This document shows positions 24,101 through 31,289 of a stretch of DNA of 64,000 nucleotides, one piece after another (the first letter of the stretch is position 1; each line of letters opens with the position of its first letter). Location of the stretch: NCBI GenBank assembly GCA_964631945.1, contig CAZWAY010000030.1:1-64000 (forward strand). The letters are read 5' to 3'. Both the position numbers and the translations under genes were made by a program. Under the pieces are notes generated by a model. It made no database searches and had not been told where the DNA came from. It saw nothing but the letters and a program-made list of their open reading frames with translations. The stretch comes from JABFRZ01 sp964631945 (GTDB lineage: Bacteria; Planctomycetota; UBA1135; GCA-002686595).

Positions 24101-24384
24101 AGCTCGAGCTCACGCTGTTCGACCGCCAGGGGCTCCCGGTCTCGGGAGCCGAGGTCGAGCTCTCGTCGATCGAGTTCGGGTGCACGGTCGCAGCCTGGCT
24201 CCGCGAGGAGAAGGTGCGTGCCCCGAATGGATCGAGCACGGACTCCGGCGGCGTCCTGCGGGTCGGCGGCCTGCCGCGCGGAGCCTACGCCTGGTCCGTG
24301 ACCGTCGGAGACCAGCTCGTGCGCGGAACCTTCGAGCTCCAGCCCGGTGCGCCGAACCGGATCCCGATCCGGCTCGGCCTCTGA
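21160..24384 (+). CDS. Large membrane-anchored protein with carboxypeptidase-regulatory-like beta-sandwich repeats
   Basis: 1074 residues. One hydrophobic segment near the N-terminus (MWAGLVVLVAVFVLAHERIW) is followed by a Pro/Ser-rich linker. Then come at least seven CarboxypepD_reg/SpaA-like modules, seen as repeated phrases such as GLVRSAIGEAVAGARVSWVA, TDAGGAFEFDVG, RVVDADGAPLVGAWVRFW and FDRQGLPVSGAEVEL. No peptidase domain is present. Such all-beta proteins are typically surface scaffolds or adhesins. The start was taken at ATG 21160; an in-frame TTG lies 18 bp earlier. It ends 30 bp before the convergent tRNA-Leu gene and is the last gene of the coupled operon. Confidence 0.8.
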   Translation: MHVTGPRWMWAGLVVLVAVFVLAHERIWKTASSPGFATPLVAPQGSPSTPVPDTFSDRGDHSAATDSERREPRIAEPARERGVRGLVRSAIGEAVAGARVSWVALQREDAEPAPTWASSGWGVPARKSLEVTTDAGGAFEFDVGPEVGLPFGSYLVAAHPGHLAGVLDLPVDPLQWPSKVEIDIEVAGAVSVEVVDSGGGRVSAATIHHAARSRSRSATAVQLHERYLEQEAITDTSGHADLAALPGEQEIWAEHEGLVSRPWHGTSPSQVILTLGESFTVGGTISYPDRAEWQSSYEGERRILVSGQVGGLWRPLAALRDVVEGEWGPERIPLEGVQSVRIRLEGAPISPIERTFDPPRPNTHQRQDFVAEKLEHLWFLVHDEAGMPIPLATVLVWWSQSDQPTEGKTAEGATRENGYAWVGTFPSGHVYYRVSAPGYGFFEGEELVPSENSIEIVLQRAGRVAGKCLREGQPVSDFELIYWLERNPRVYRRQVFLGREDGTFVIDGLTVGDWFVHASCAFHPGGKPIPFTVSPATEAQVEIHVPSGIRGGGRVIDALTGDPLPAARIQLFSSGGMEKSFPWGPPLATGPDGSFASDAFVLGTNYLTAEADGFAPLEVSVSATQQDFLDFGDIGLQRPQALQVTLLGLRALGALSPTELRAFTAVGHILPETPFDADGTVRFDAVPPGDHALVIRYPDGSWARLNLRLDPGKDWNFTFDLEGYRRLDLQVLDAAGGPIAFEGMVLVLGQEDTGLFVARLSLPSEDGHFRFEGIRAEQVQVIVYRQVDGTTVASRDLAFAGSSELATEIRLEDNPIRVRVVDADGAPLVGAWVRFWSVAGQFRGKEGTGADGWCSILGVPEEPALVDVNHGIAGQRHGIPVDASIREHELVLDARGSLELRLVDGEQPLAAVAARIVTAGGVTLTEAVQTDAQGLVRFKPLGEGAYRIAFLRGDCWPAVVERTLAPAEHAHLDVQMRRLAELELTLFDRQGLPVSGAEVELSSIEFGCTVAAWLREEKVRAPNGSSTDSGGVLRVGGLPRGAYAWSVTVGDQLVRGTFELQPGAPNRIPIRLGL

Positions 24385-24413
24385 TCGGCAGGCTCGCGCG
24401 ATTCGCTCGCAGG

Positions 24414-24497
24414 TGGGGAAGGGGGGACTCGAACCCCCACGGGCTTGCGCCCTTCGGATTTTAAGTCCGATGCGTCTTCCGGTTTCGCCACTTCCCC
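24414..24497 (-). tRNA. tRNA-Leu (UAA anticodon)
   Basis: Read on the minus strand: 7-bp acceptor stem GGGGAAG/CTTCCCC with discriminator A at 24414; D arm; anticodon arm TCGGA-CTTAAAA-TCCGA with TAA at positions 34-36; long variable arm AGGGCGCAAGCCCGT typical of class II tRNAs; T arm GGGGG-TTCGAGT-CCCCC. The terminal CCA is not fully encoded (CCT follows). The 5' half coincides with the left attachment repeat of the integrated element. The sequence upstream of its 5' end therefore belongs to the element. Confidence 0.96.
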
Positions 24498-24498
24498 G
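24455..24498. repeat. attL core, 44-bp direct repeat
   Basis: Identical over 44 bp to 44200-44243; the flanks differ immediately outside on both sides. It covers the tRNA from one base upstream of its 5' end through the 3' strand of the anticodon stem. Confidence 0.95.
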
Positions 24499-24539
24499 AA
24501 TGCCATTCTTGAGGTCTTGGAGGCCGTTTTCGGCCTTCC

Positions 24540-24580
24540 TGGCACTCTAGCCTTGGGGCAACGTTTGGGGTAATGTGCCA
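24540..24580. promoter_or_regulatory. Candidate integrase arm/operator site
   Basis: Between the attL core and the integrase start, the direct repeats TTGGGGCAA (24553-24561) and TTGGGGTAA (24565-24573) have a 12-bp period. They are framed by the inverted pair TGGCAC (24540-24545) and GTGCCA (24575-24580). A related CTGGGGCAA lies at 44062-44070 near attR. A small dyad AGGCCG-TTTT-CGGCCT is at 24521-24536. A role in integrase binding or autoregulation is inferred from position only. Confidence 0.45.
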
Positions 24581-24585
24581 CGCGG

Positions 24586-25815
24586 ATGGAGGCCAGAAAG
24601 AGCCGGAGCAGGCGCAAGACGCCGAAGCCTGACTACCCCTACATCCAGCCCCATGGGACCGGGTGGCGAGGCTGGTACAGCGTACGAGGGGAGCGGCACT
24701 GGCTCCAGAGCCGCGCGACCCAGGAGGAGGCCCACCGCGATGCGATGGAGGCTCGCAGGGGCCGCGTGCGCCACTCCCACGGCGGCTTCACGCTCGCGCA
24801 GGGCATGCAGCTCGTCCTGGACGATCTCGGCCGCACGGGCCGCAGGAACGGCACGGTGGCCTGGTACAGGTGCCAGTTCACCGAACTGGGCTGGGCGTGG
24901 ACGCCGGGCCGGAAGGGGCGGAAGTACGCCGAGATGCGCCGCAAGGGGCACCGGCCAGAGGACTGGGGAGCGGTCCCGCTCTCGAAGCTCGGCCCCGAGG
25001 ACATCCACGAGTTCATCAAGCGGCGTCGGGCGCAGGGCGTCACGGACTCCACGATCAATCAGCACCTCCGCGCCCTCAGCCGCGTGTTCCGACTTGCGAT
25101 GCGCCAGCGGCTCGTCATGGAGAACCCGGTCGCGCTCGTCACACGGCCGACGCCGCAGGAGCCACAGATTCGGCCGTTCACGCGCAGCGAGCTGCTCTCG
25201 ATCTTCGAGGCCATGCGCGGCGCGGACCTGCCGAAGCTCGACAGTCACGACGATGCCGACCTCTTCCACTTCCTCTTCGCCACCGGCCTCCGGCGCACGG
25301 AGATGGCCGAGCTTCGCGCTGACTGCATCGACCTCAGCGGCAAAGTGCTCACCGTGGAGCACGCGAAGACGAGGAGCCGTCAGGTGCCGATCTGCGAAGA
25401 GTCGGTCGTGCTGTTCAAGCGGATGGTCGCTTGGGCGGAGTCCAATGGAGACCCGAGGGGTTGGATCATCCCGGGGAAGAGCACGCAGCGCCGCGTCGAT
25501 TGGATCTCGCGTGCCTTCTCGCGCTGGCAGGAGTTCTTCCACGAGCAGGAGGAGGAAGAGAACGGCGACGATGACGACGTGCGGCTAGAGATCCACGACA
25601 TCCCGGGCCGACTGCACGCTCACAACATGCGGCACTCGCTCGGCGCGCATCTCGCGCGCTGCAAGGTGAGCGAGCACTTGATCGCAGGCATCCTCGGCCA
25701 CAGGCTCGCGGCGGTCTCAATCACGCAACGCTACATGCGCCCGCACGGCCCCGATCTGCTGGAGGCAATCCGGTGGGCATGGCGCGAGTCCCGAGAGGAG
25801 AAGACCAATGGCTAA
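24586..25815 (+). CDS. Tyrosine integrase of the element
   Basis: 409 residues. The N-terminal arm-binding region is basic, the central SAM-like core-binding domain spans about 65-190, and the C-terminal catalytic domain is complete: R236 in ATGLRRTEM, K261 in HAKTRSRQVP, H346-x-x-R349 in HNMRHSLG, H372 in LGHRLAAV and the nucleophile Y383 in QRYMRP. It is expected to recombine attP with the 5' half of tRNA-Leu(UAA). It lies beside attL, transcribed inward. An acidic insert (EQEEEENGDDDDV) precedes the HxxR box. The ATG at 24586 gives a normal family length. Its end overlaps the next gene by 8 bp. Confidence 0.95.
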   Translation: MEARKSRSRRKTPKPDYPYIQPHGTGWRGWYSVRGERHWLQSRATQEEAHRDAMEARRGRVRHSHGGFTLAQGMQLVLDDLGRTGRRNGTVAWYRCQFTELGWAWTPGRKGRKYAEMRRKGHRPEDWGAVPLSKLGPEDIHEFIKRRRAQGVTDSTINQHLRALSRVFRLAMRQRLVMENPVALVTRPTPQEPQIRPFTRSELLSIFEAMRGADLPKLDSHDDADLFHFLFATGLRRTEMAELRADCIDLSGKVLTVEHAKTRSRQVPICEESVVLFKRMVAWAESNGDPRGWIIPGKSTQRRVDWISRAFSRWQEFFHEQEEEENGDDDDVRLEIHDIPGRLHAHNMRHSLGAHLARCKVSEHLIAGILGHRLAAVSITQRYMRPHGPDLLEAIRWAWRESREEKTNG

Positions 25816-26485
25816 GAAGGCTCAGCGCATCGAGCGGATCCACTGCAACAACTGCGGGCGCGAGACGAAGCACGAGTTGAAGCACCAGATCAAGCATGAG
25901 GACACGACCCATGCCTACGACGCTGACAGCCGCATGCTGGAGGTGGACACTTGGTGGGTACTGGAGAACGAGTTGTTCGAGTGTCAGGGCTGCGAGGAGG
26001 TAACGCTCAAGCGCTCTGGACGGTCTTCGGAGCTGGACCCTGATTCAGAGGTCGTGACCCACTTCCCTCCCCGGGTGGCGCGCCAACCTCCGCACTGGTT
26101 GAGCAAGGTCAAGGACAAGAACGTCGCCGCACTCCTGAGGGAGGTCTATGCCGCACTTCAGGCGGACAGCCGGAGGCTCGCGATGATGGGATGCCGAGCC
26201 GTTCTGGACCGCATCATGGTGATAGCGGTTGGAGACTTGGGGAACTTCGACAAGATGCTCGACGAGATGGTTGCGCAACAACTCCTCTCCAAGCCAGAGC
26301 GCGACGTACTTGCGGCGGCGATCGACGCGGGAAGCGCCTCAGCGCATCGCGGCTACTTGCCGACGCCTGAGGCGCTCGACCACATCGTCTCGATCGTCGA
26401 GCACGCGGTGGAGGCGACGCTGCTTCCGAATGTCGCGAAGGAGATCAAGCGAACAACCCCGCGCCGACCTCGGCGCAAGGCTTGA
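25808..26485 (+). CDS. DUF4145-like protein with N-terminal zinc ribbon
   Basis: 225 residues. Four cysteines form a ribbon (CNNCGR at 13-16 and CQGCEE around 59-62). The C-terminal half matches the DUF4145 pattern: SRRLAMMGCRAVLDRIMVIA, a short variable loop, then LLSKPERDVLAAAID and ASAHRGYLPT. DUF4145 occurs in type I restriction subunits and stand-alone proteins of mobile elements; its biochemical role is not settled. The start overlaps the integrase stop by 8 bp, so the two are cotranscribed. It could be a recombination accessory or a defence-related protein; I cannot decide. Confidence 0.75.
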   Translation: MAKKAQRIERIHCNNCGRETKHELKHQIKHEDTTHAYDADSRMLEVDTWWVLENELFECQGCEEVTLKRSGRSSELDPDSEVVTHFPPRVARQPPHWLSKVKDKNVAALLREVYAALQADSRRLAMMGCRAVLDRIMVIAVGDLGNFDKMLDEMVAQQLLSKPERDVLAAAIDAGSASAHRGYLPTPEALDHIVSIVEHAVEATLLPNVAKEIKRTTPRRPRRKA

Positions 26486-26516
26486 AGACCTGCAGCGGTC
26501 ACCTCCGCAGGTCTTC
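26484..26516. terminator. Stem-loop between convergent genes
   Basis: Perfect 10-bp inverted repeat GAAGACCTGC (26484-26493) and GCAGGTCTTC (26507-26516) with a 13-nt loop. It overlaps the stop of the DUF4145-like gene and lies 11 bp from the end of the convergent HTH gene. Its position suggests a bidirectional terminator, although a T tract is lacking. Confidence 0.6.
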
Positions 26517-26526
26517 ATGGTCGTGG

Positions 26527-27126
26527 TCAGTAGTCGGGATTGAAGTAGTCCTTCGCGGTCCCGGGTCGCTCTTTCGTCTCCTCGATCCAGCGCTCCACCG
26601 AGGCGCGCTCCCATCGACGCTTCGCGCCGCGCCCCTGGCTGTTCACCATCTTCGAGCGCCGCAACATGCGGTCCACGGCAGCCTCGTCACCCACGCGGTT
26701 GAGGCGCTTCGCGACCTGCGCGGTGGTGAGGAACTCGGGATCCTCCGCGACGACTGCACCATTGTGCTGCTCCTTCGCGGCCTCGCGCAGGCGCGCGTCC
26801 TGTTCGGCGGTCTGTTCGGCGAGTCGGATCTCAAGCCACTCCTCTTCGGTCGCGAAGACGGGCCAGCGCTCGCCGTCGCGCATCTCCCAGCCCACGAAGT
26901 AGCGCTCGCGGAGCACGGGCTCGGCCTTGATCGAGCGGTTCCTCGCGAAGGGGCTCGGGACGAAGACTTCGTACTTGCGCCCGCGCACGTACTCGCGATG
27001 GCGGTTCTGTTCGAGCAGGTCGTCGCCGCGGAGCACGAGGCCGTCGGGCGAGCCGTCGTCGAAGTCGCCGGGATCCTCGGGCGGTTGCCGGCGCGGCCAC
27101 TTCGAGGTGTTCCACTCCTTCGCCAT
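26527..27126 (-). CDS. Protein with C-terminal excisionase/MerR-like winged HTH
   Basis: 198 residues from ATG 27126. The N-terminal two-thirds are charged and unrecognised (a Trp/Arg-rich part, then the coiled stretch EEEWLEIRLAEQTAEQDARL). The last 60 residues contain FLTTAQVAKRLNRVGDEAAV and RRWERASVERWIEETK, the layout of HTH_17/AlpA-type DNA-binding domains. It starts 63 bp from the mirrored TGTGACGG array, making it the leading candidate for the protein that binds that array. It could serve as excisionase, initiator or repressor. No enzymatic motif is seen. Confidence 0.7.
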   Translation of the reverse strand: MAKEWNTSKWPRRQPPEDPGDFDDGSPDGLVLRGDDLLEQNRHREYVRGRKYEVFVPSPFARNRSIKAEPVLRERYFVGWEMRDGERWPVFATEEEWLEIRLAEQTAEQDARLREAAKEQHNGAVVAEDPEFLTTAQVAKRLNRVGDEAAVDRMLRRSKMVNSQGRGAKRRWERASVERWIEETKERPGTAKDYFNPDY

Positions 27127-27188
27127 GCTCGGAGTGTCGGCGGGTGTCGCTCGGGCGCTTGACGGTCGCTCCCGGCCCACGGGGCGCC

Positions 27189-27462
27189 TGTGACGGTGTG
27201 ACGGCGGTGTGACGGCTCGCCGTCACGCTGCAACCGACTGTCACCAAATGAGATGCGGCGATCTGTGACGGTGTGACGGTCGCGCTGGGTCAGTGCCATA
27301 CATGTGAAGGCGAACACGAGGAGGGGGAGGGGAAGGGACCATCCCCCTCGCGTTATGTGACCTCGACTTCACCGTCACACCGTCACACGTCCTCGTAAGT
27401 GTCCGTCCCACAAGGGATTGGTCCGTGACGACGAGCCGTCACACCGCCGTCACGCCGTCACG
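27189..27462. repeat. Mirrored iteron-like array of TGTGACGG units (candidate replication origin or control site)
   Basis: Forward units TGTGACGG lie at 27189, 27197, 27208, 27264 and 27272. Reverse units (CCGTCACA or CCGTCACG) lie at 27372, 27380, 27436, 27447 and 27455. Each forward unit has a reverse partner at exactly the mirror position about 27325.5. An inner reverse unit (27220-27227) is mirrored by a degenerate forward one (27424-27431). Spacings of 8 and 11 bp recur. Near the centre is a purine-rich stretch with an inverted repeat GAGGGGGA (27321-27328) and TCCCCCTC (27342-27349). The rest of the 556-bp intergenic region (27127-27682) holds no gene. Confidence 0.88.
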
Positions 27463-27682
27463 CCGAGGTCCGCCCGGGAAGCGCACCGAAGTCCCCGAGG
27501 CACAATGGGCTCGCGCGTCCTGGATGGGGGAGCCTTCGGTGGTGAGGTTTTCCGCTGCCGAAATGCACCACGGCTCCGGAAAGTCGATTCGGAGTTTCTG
27601 AATCAGAAAATCCGCCGGTCTCGCCGGGCAGTCAGCGTCACAGAGCCGAGTCCGGGACGACCTCGGTAGCATGCTCGGCGCC

Positions 27683-27961
27683 ATGGCTCACCACACGATC
27701 ACCGGCACCGTCACGGTGAACACCGCCCTCCTGGGAATGACCGAGGCTCTGCTCGGGCCGGACTGCGGGAAGCGCCCGCGCGTCGAGGATCTCGACGGCA
27801 CCGAATGGTGGCGCGACGGAGCGAGGCCGGTGGCGAAGCGCCGCGTCATCGACCGGGCAGCCGACTGGTACCTGGAGCGAGTCTGGGATCCGAGTACGGG
27901 CCAAGTCGTCCACTTCGACTCCGGGCGCCTCTCGGAGCACCGAAGCAGGGGGCGACGCTGA
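27683..27961 (+). CDS. Small protein of unknown function
   Basis: 92 residues starting MAHHTITGTVTVNTALLGMT (an in-frame ATG also lies 12 bp earlier). The C-terminal part is Trp/Arg-rich (DGTEWWRDGARP, DRAADWYLERVWDP). No signal peptide, membrane segment or known motif. It is the first gene to the right of the iteron array and ends 46 bp before a perfect stem-loop, which supports it as a real transcription unit. Coding potential is moderate. Confidence 0.5.
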   Translation: MAHHTITGTVTVNTALLGMTEALLGPDCGKRPRVEDLDGTEWWRDGARPVAKRRVIDRAADWYLERVWDPSTGQVVHFDSGRLSEHRSRGRR

Positions 27962-28006
27962 CGAGCGCGTCTCGGACGGCAGTCGGACTCTCTCCGCGGA
28001 AACGAA

Positions 28007-28041
28007 GACGCCCTCGGCCCTGGTGGAGGCGCGAGGGCGTC
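28007..28041. terminator. Stem-loop between convergent genes
   Basis: Perfect 10-bp arms GACGCCCTCG (28007-28016) and CGAGGGCGTC (28032-28041) with a 15-nt loop. It lies between the small gene ending at 27961 and the convergent recombinase gene ending at 28078. No T tract follows, so it is called by position and stem strength. Confidence 0.6.
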
Positions 28042-28077
28042 GGTGCGTCCTCGGTTCGAGTCTCGCGCGAGAGTCGC

Positions 28078-29061
28078 TTAGAACGGTACGAGGCTCGCGG
28101 CGCGCGCCATGGCGCGCTCGTCGCGCCGGTCGTAGCGCTTGGTAGTCTCGACCGACGCATGGCCGAGGATCTTTCCGGCCGTGCCGAGATCCACGCCAGC
28201 GTCGAGGAGCGCCGTGCATGCCGTCCGTCGGAGATCATGGGGCGACACGTCGCCGATGCCTGCCGCGCGCGCGATCGAGCGGAGCCGCGACCAAACGCCG
28301 GACGTGGTGAGCCTGCGCCCCCACGCGATTGCTCCGCCGCGCCGCACGGGAAGCAGGAGCGCACCCGCCGCGCTCCCGCGTATCGCGATCCAGTCCCGTA
28401 CGGCATCAAGCGCGCCGTTCGTGAGCGGCACGAGCCGTTCCTTCGATCCCTTCCCGCGCACGCGTAGCGTCCCCGAGGGTCCGTCGCGGAAGTCTGACAC
28501 GTCGAGCGCAACAAGCTCGGCACGGCGGAGCCCGGCCCGCGACATGAGCGCGAGCGCTGCCCGGTCGCGCAGTCCCGCGACCGTCGAAGGGTCGCACGCT
28601 TCCTTCATCCGCGCGACTTCCTCAGCGGAGAGCGCGCGGCCCGCGGGGAGCGTCGAGGCCTTCACCCCTTGCACGTCCGCGACACGCGCGAAGTCCTCAC
28701 CAGGAACGAGCCCGAGTCGCCAGGCTTCGCGCAGCACTCCGCGCACGGCCGCTAGCTTCTTGTTCACGGTCGCGGGCTTCGCGCCTTGCTCGGCGAGCGC
28801 CGTGCGGAGCGCCGCAACGTGCTGATAACGTACGCGGCTCCAGTCGAGCGACTCGGCATCCGCGAGCCCGCTGGAGAACAACTCCGCCGCATGGTGGAGA
28901 GCATGCGCCATGGTCCGGCGCGAACCCTTCGCCAGCGAAGCCAAGTAGACCGCGACAGGATGCCGCTCGCGCGTGAGCGGCTCGGCGAGCGCCGGGAGAC
29001 GCTCGCCCGAGTCCTCGGCCCGAGTCGGCTCGGGCAGTCCGTTGCCGTTGCTTCCGCTCAT
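28078..29061 (-). CDS. Second tyrosine recombinase (XerC/D-like)
   Basis: 327 residues. An N-terminal core-binding domain (SRRTMAHALHHAAELFSSG onward) is followed by a complete catalytic domain: SRAGLRRAEL, RGKGSKERLVPL, H275-D-L-R278 in HDLRRTACT, H301 in LGHASVETT and Y310 in KRYDRR. It is more Xer-like and shorter than the integrase at 24586. It lies in the middle of the element rather than at an end. It may resolve multimers of a circular form or act on an internal integron-like or transposon-like site. The start ATG 29061 is preceded by GAGGTGCGCACC, almost the same leader as the next gene upstream (GAGGTGCTCACC). Confidence 0.93.
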   Translation of the reverse strand: MSGSNGNGLPEPTRAEDSGERLPALAEPLTRERHPVAVYLASLAKGSRRTMAHALHHAAELFSSGLADAESLDWSRVRYQHVAALRTALAEQGAKPATVNKKLAAVRGVLREAWRLGLVPGEDFARVADVQGVKASTLPAGRALSAEEVARMKEACDPSTVAGLRDRAALALMSRAGLRRAELVALDVSDFRDGPSGTLRVRGKGSKERLVPLTNGALDAVRDWIAIRGSAAGALLLPVRRGGAIAWGRRLTTSGVWSRLRSIARAAGIGDVSPHDLRRTACTALLDAGVDLGTAGKILGHASVETTKRYDRRDERAMARAASLVPF

Positions 29062-29071
29062 GGTGCGCACC

Positions 29072-30781
29072 TCAGTTCTTCCACCCGCACGCGCCGCAAC
29101 CCTCCTCGGACTCCAGCGAGCCCGCGCCGGTCCAGTCCCCGCAGTTAGGGCAGCGGACCTCTCCCGTGCTGTAGGTGCGTTCCTCCTCGGCCTGTTCGAG
29201 GAGCGTCCCCCAGTCGGAGACGACGAAGCGCCCGCACGGGGTGCGCGCGTCCTCGACGTGGCAGAGAGTCGCCGTGTAGGTGTCGCCGAGGTTCACGTAG
29301 CGGATGGATCCCGCGTCGGAGTCATCGTCCGGGGCCGGCAGGTCGAGAGACTCGACCCCGAACCCGTGGAGCCACGCGTCGGCCATGGCGAGCGCATCCT
29401 CGGGCGAGTCATGCTCGATCGAAGCGAGGACCCGCTCGGCCGACGCTGCCGGGTCCTCGGCACGTCCCGCGATCCGTTGGAGATCCTCGACGCTCGGCAG
29501 GTCGGCACGGAACTCGGAGGGCTCGACGTGGAGGCGCGCGTCCGCGTCGAGTTGCGGCAGTCCGACAGGATGCGGGAGGTCCGCTTCTCCGAGGCCGTCA
29601 GTCCACCCGCCGCACGAGAGCGCCAGCGCGCGGCCGAGCCGCTCGGCATCCGCGAGCGCCCACGCTTCGGCGATCCCGTCCCCGCGCGTGGTCGCGCCGA
29701 GAGCGGCCGAGAGCATGTCCCGCGCCCACGCGCGGAAGCGTCCCGGCACGAAGTCCGGCGCTACTTCGTCGAGGTCCGCGCCGGGGTACGTGCGCCCGTC
29801 GCGCTCCTCCGCGTCCGCCCACGCGAGCACGAAGGCCGTTCGGGCTGCCGCCGTCTCGACGGCCTCACGGTCCAGTTCCGGCGCGGGCGGGTCCCAGGGG
29901 AAGCCATCCTCGGAGTACCGCGAGACGTTGCCATGGTCGGAGACCGACCACACTTCCGGGAAGAACTCACGCGAGGTCCGTGCGCGATGCTCGCGGATGG
30001 CGTCCTCCGCGTCCTCGTGCTCGGCGAAGTCTCCGACGTGCGGGCCCTCGACGATGCCGACCGACAGCCGGAAGCCGTTGGAGGAGACCACGTAGTCCCC
30101 GGGCGCGGGCTCTTCCTCGGGCTCTTCGTCCTCGGAGTCCGCGAAGACTCCCGACGCGAGCGCGTCCGCGGCGCAGTCCGCGCAGAAGCGCACGGGCGCG
30201 CCGTCCATGTCCACGCGGCGGAGCGTCTCCGCTGCGGGCTCGGAGCACGTTCCGCCGCACGAGCAGCCCGGGTCCGAGCACTCGCACGCTTCGTCCGCGT
30301 CGTCGTCGTCGGAACGGTTCGCGGGGTAGGTGCTCGCATCGTCGAGGTCCAGCCCGTCCGCGTCCTCGGCGAGCGATTGGAGCCGCTCGCGGATGTCCAC
30401 GCGGAGCGCGAAGTAGGCTGCGCGCACCATTGCGCCCCGGAAGTCGAGTCCCTCGGCCCAGTCGGCGCCGAGTTCTTCCTCGGCCGCTTCGTCATGGTCG
30501 CTCGCGTAGATCGTGCGGAACGCGTCCGCGTACATGGCGCAGCCGCTGTCCGCTTCCTCATGGATCCGCTCGTCCAGGCCGTCGGTCGAGTCGATCTCGC
30601 CCCGCAGGATGGCGCCTAGCACGTCCTCGGCGATCGCGCCCACGGCTGCGTAGTGCGCCCGGTAGATGAGTCGGCGCCCGAGTTCCTCGGGGCTCTCCCG
30701 GTACTCGCGCAGGATGTCGCGCTCGGCATCGGAGAGAACTTCAGGGGAAGGCGCACGGTCGGTAGTCTCTTGCTTGGTCAT
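29072..30781 (-). CDS. Long acidic Cys-containing protein, unknown function
   Basis: 569 residues, extremely rich in Asp and Glu with few Lys. Cysteine clusters occur in the middle (CECSDPGCSCGGTC, then CADCA) and at the C-terminus (CPNCGDWTGAG with CGACGWKN, a zinc ribbon). An internal stretch reads DSEDEEPEEEPAPGDYVVSS. No catalytic motif is recognised. The strong acidity is reminiscent of DNA-mimic and anti-restriction proteins, but ArdA/ArdB signatures are not visible, so this is only a possibility. It ends 10 bp before the start of the Xer-like recombinase, so the two are probably cotranscribed. A GAGGTG ribosome-binding site precedes ATG 30781. Confidence 0.7.
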   Translation of the reverse strand: MTKQETTDRAPSPEVLSDAERDILREYRESPEELGRRLIYRAHYAAVGAIAEDVLGAILRGEIDSTDGLDERIHEEADSGCAMYADAFRTIYASDHDEAAEEELGADWAEGLDFRGAMVRAAYFALRVDIRERLQSLAEDADGLDLDDASTYPANRSDDDDADEACECSDPGCSCGGTCSEPAAETLRRVDMDGAPVRFCADCAADALASGVFADSEDEEPEEEPAPGDYVVSSNGFRLSVGIVEGPHVGDFAEHEDAEDAIREHRARTSREFFPEVWSVSDHGNVSRYSEDGFPWDPPAPELDREAVETAAARTAFVLAWADAEERDGRTYPGADLDEVAPDFVPGRFRAWARDMLSAALGATTRGDGIAEAWALADAERLGRALALSCGGWTDGLGEADLPHPVGLPQLDADARLHVEPSEFRADLPSVEDLQRIAGRAEDPAASAERVLASIEHDSPEDALAMADAWLHGFGVESLDLPAPDDDSDAGSIRYVNLGDTYTATLCHVEDARTPCGRFVVSDWGTLLEQAEEERTYSTGEVRCPNCGDWTGAGSLESEEGCGACGWKN

Positions 30782-31289
30782 GGTGAGCACCTCGTTTGCT
30801 CGCGTGACAAGCGGGCGCGCTCCGGTACCAACGGGGCGCGTCCGCGCTCTTGTTCGCTCACCCCATCGGGAGAGCGGGTCGGCGGACTTGAGACGAGAAT
30901 CGCCATTCTCGCGCCTCGTTTCTCGCCACCTATCCCGAGCCTACCCCGCGCTCGGGCTCCCGGTCGGGAGAGCCTGCACGGCGCGCGCGGCTTCGTGCGG
31001 CGCGCTCAGGGAAGGGCGCACGCCGAGGAGCGGGGACGATGCAAGCGCGGACCATGCGCGCAGCGTGGAGCGCTTGCAGGCTCAGCAGGCCGCGGGCTCG
31101 GGCCGTCTCGTGCGTTCGCCAGCACCTCCACGCAGAGCGTCGCGCTCCAGGGAACCTGCCCCCACTTGCATCGCGCGGGCTGAAAAACCCGGGGCTGAAA
31201 AGTTGCCGGGGTCGAAACTCGCGAGTCCGCTCAAGGACGCGAAGGAATGCGCCGAGGCCAGAGGAGTCCCGTTCCGAGGAGAATCCCCA
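30782..31289. other. 508-bp region without a supported gene; one dyad
   Basis: Only weak overlapping open frames are present. A perfect inverted repeat CGAGAAT (30894-30900) and ATTCTCG (30905-30911) with a 4-nt loop lies 113 bp upstream of the acidic-protein gene and may be an operator. Near the right end is the leader copy shared with 32417-32483. Confidence 0.5.
31157..31223 (+). repeat. Leader repeat, copy A
   Basis: Begins CCCCACTTGCATCGCGCG and continues with CGGGGCTGAAAAG and GGGGTCGAAACTC. It aligns by eye, with small gaps, to 32417-32483. It lies about 70 bp upstream of the gene at 31290, whereas copy B lies about 100 bp upstream of the gene at 32580. A shared promoter or 5' leader is inferred. 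Confidence 0.5.
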
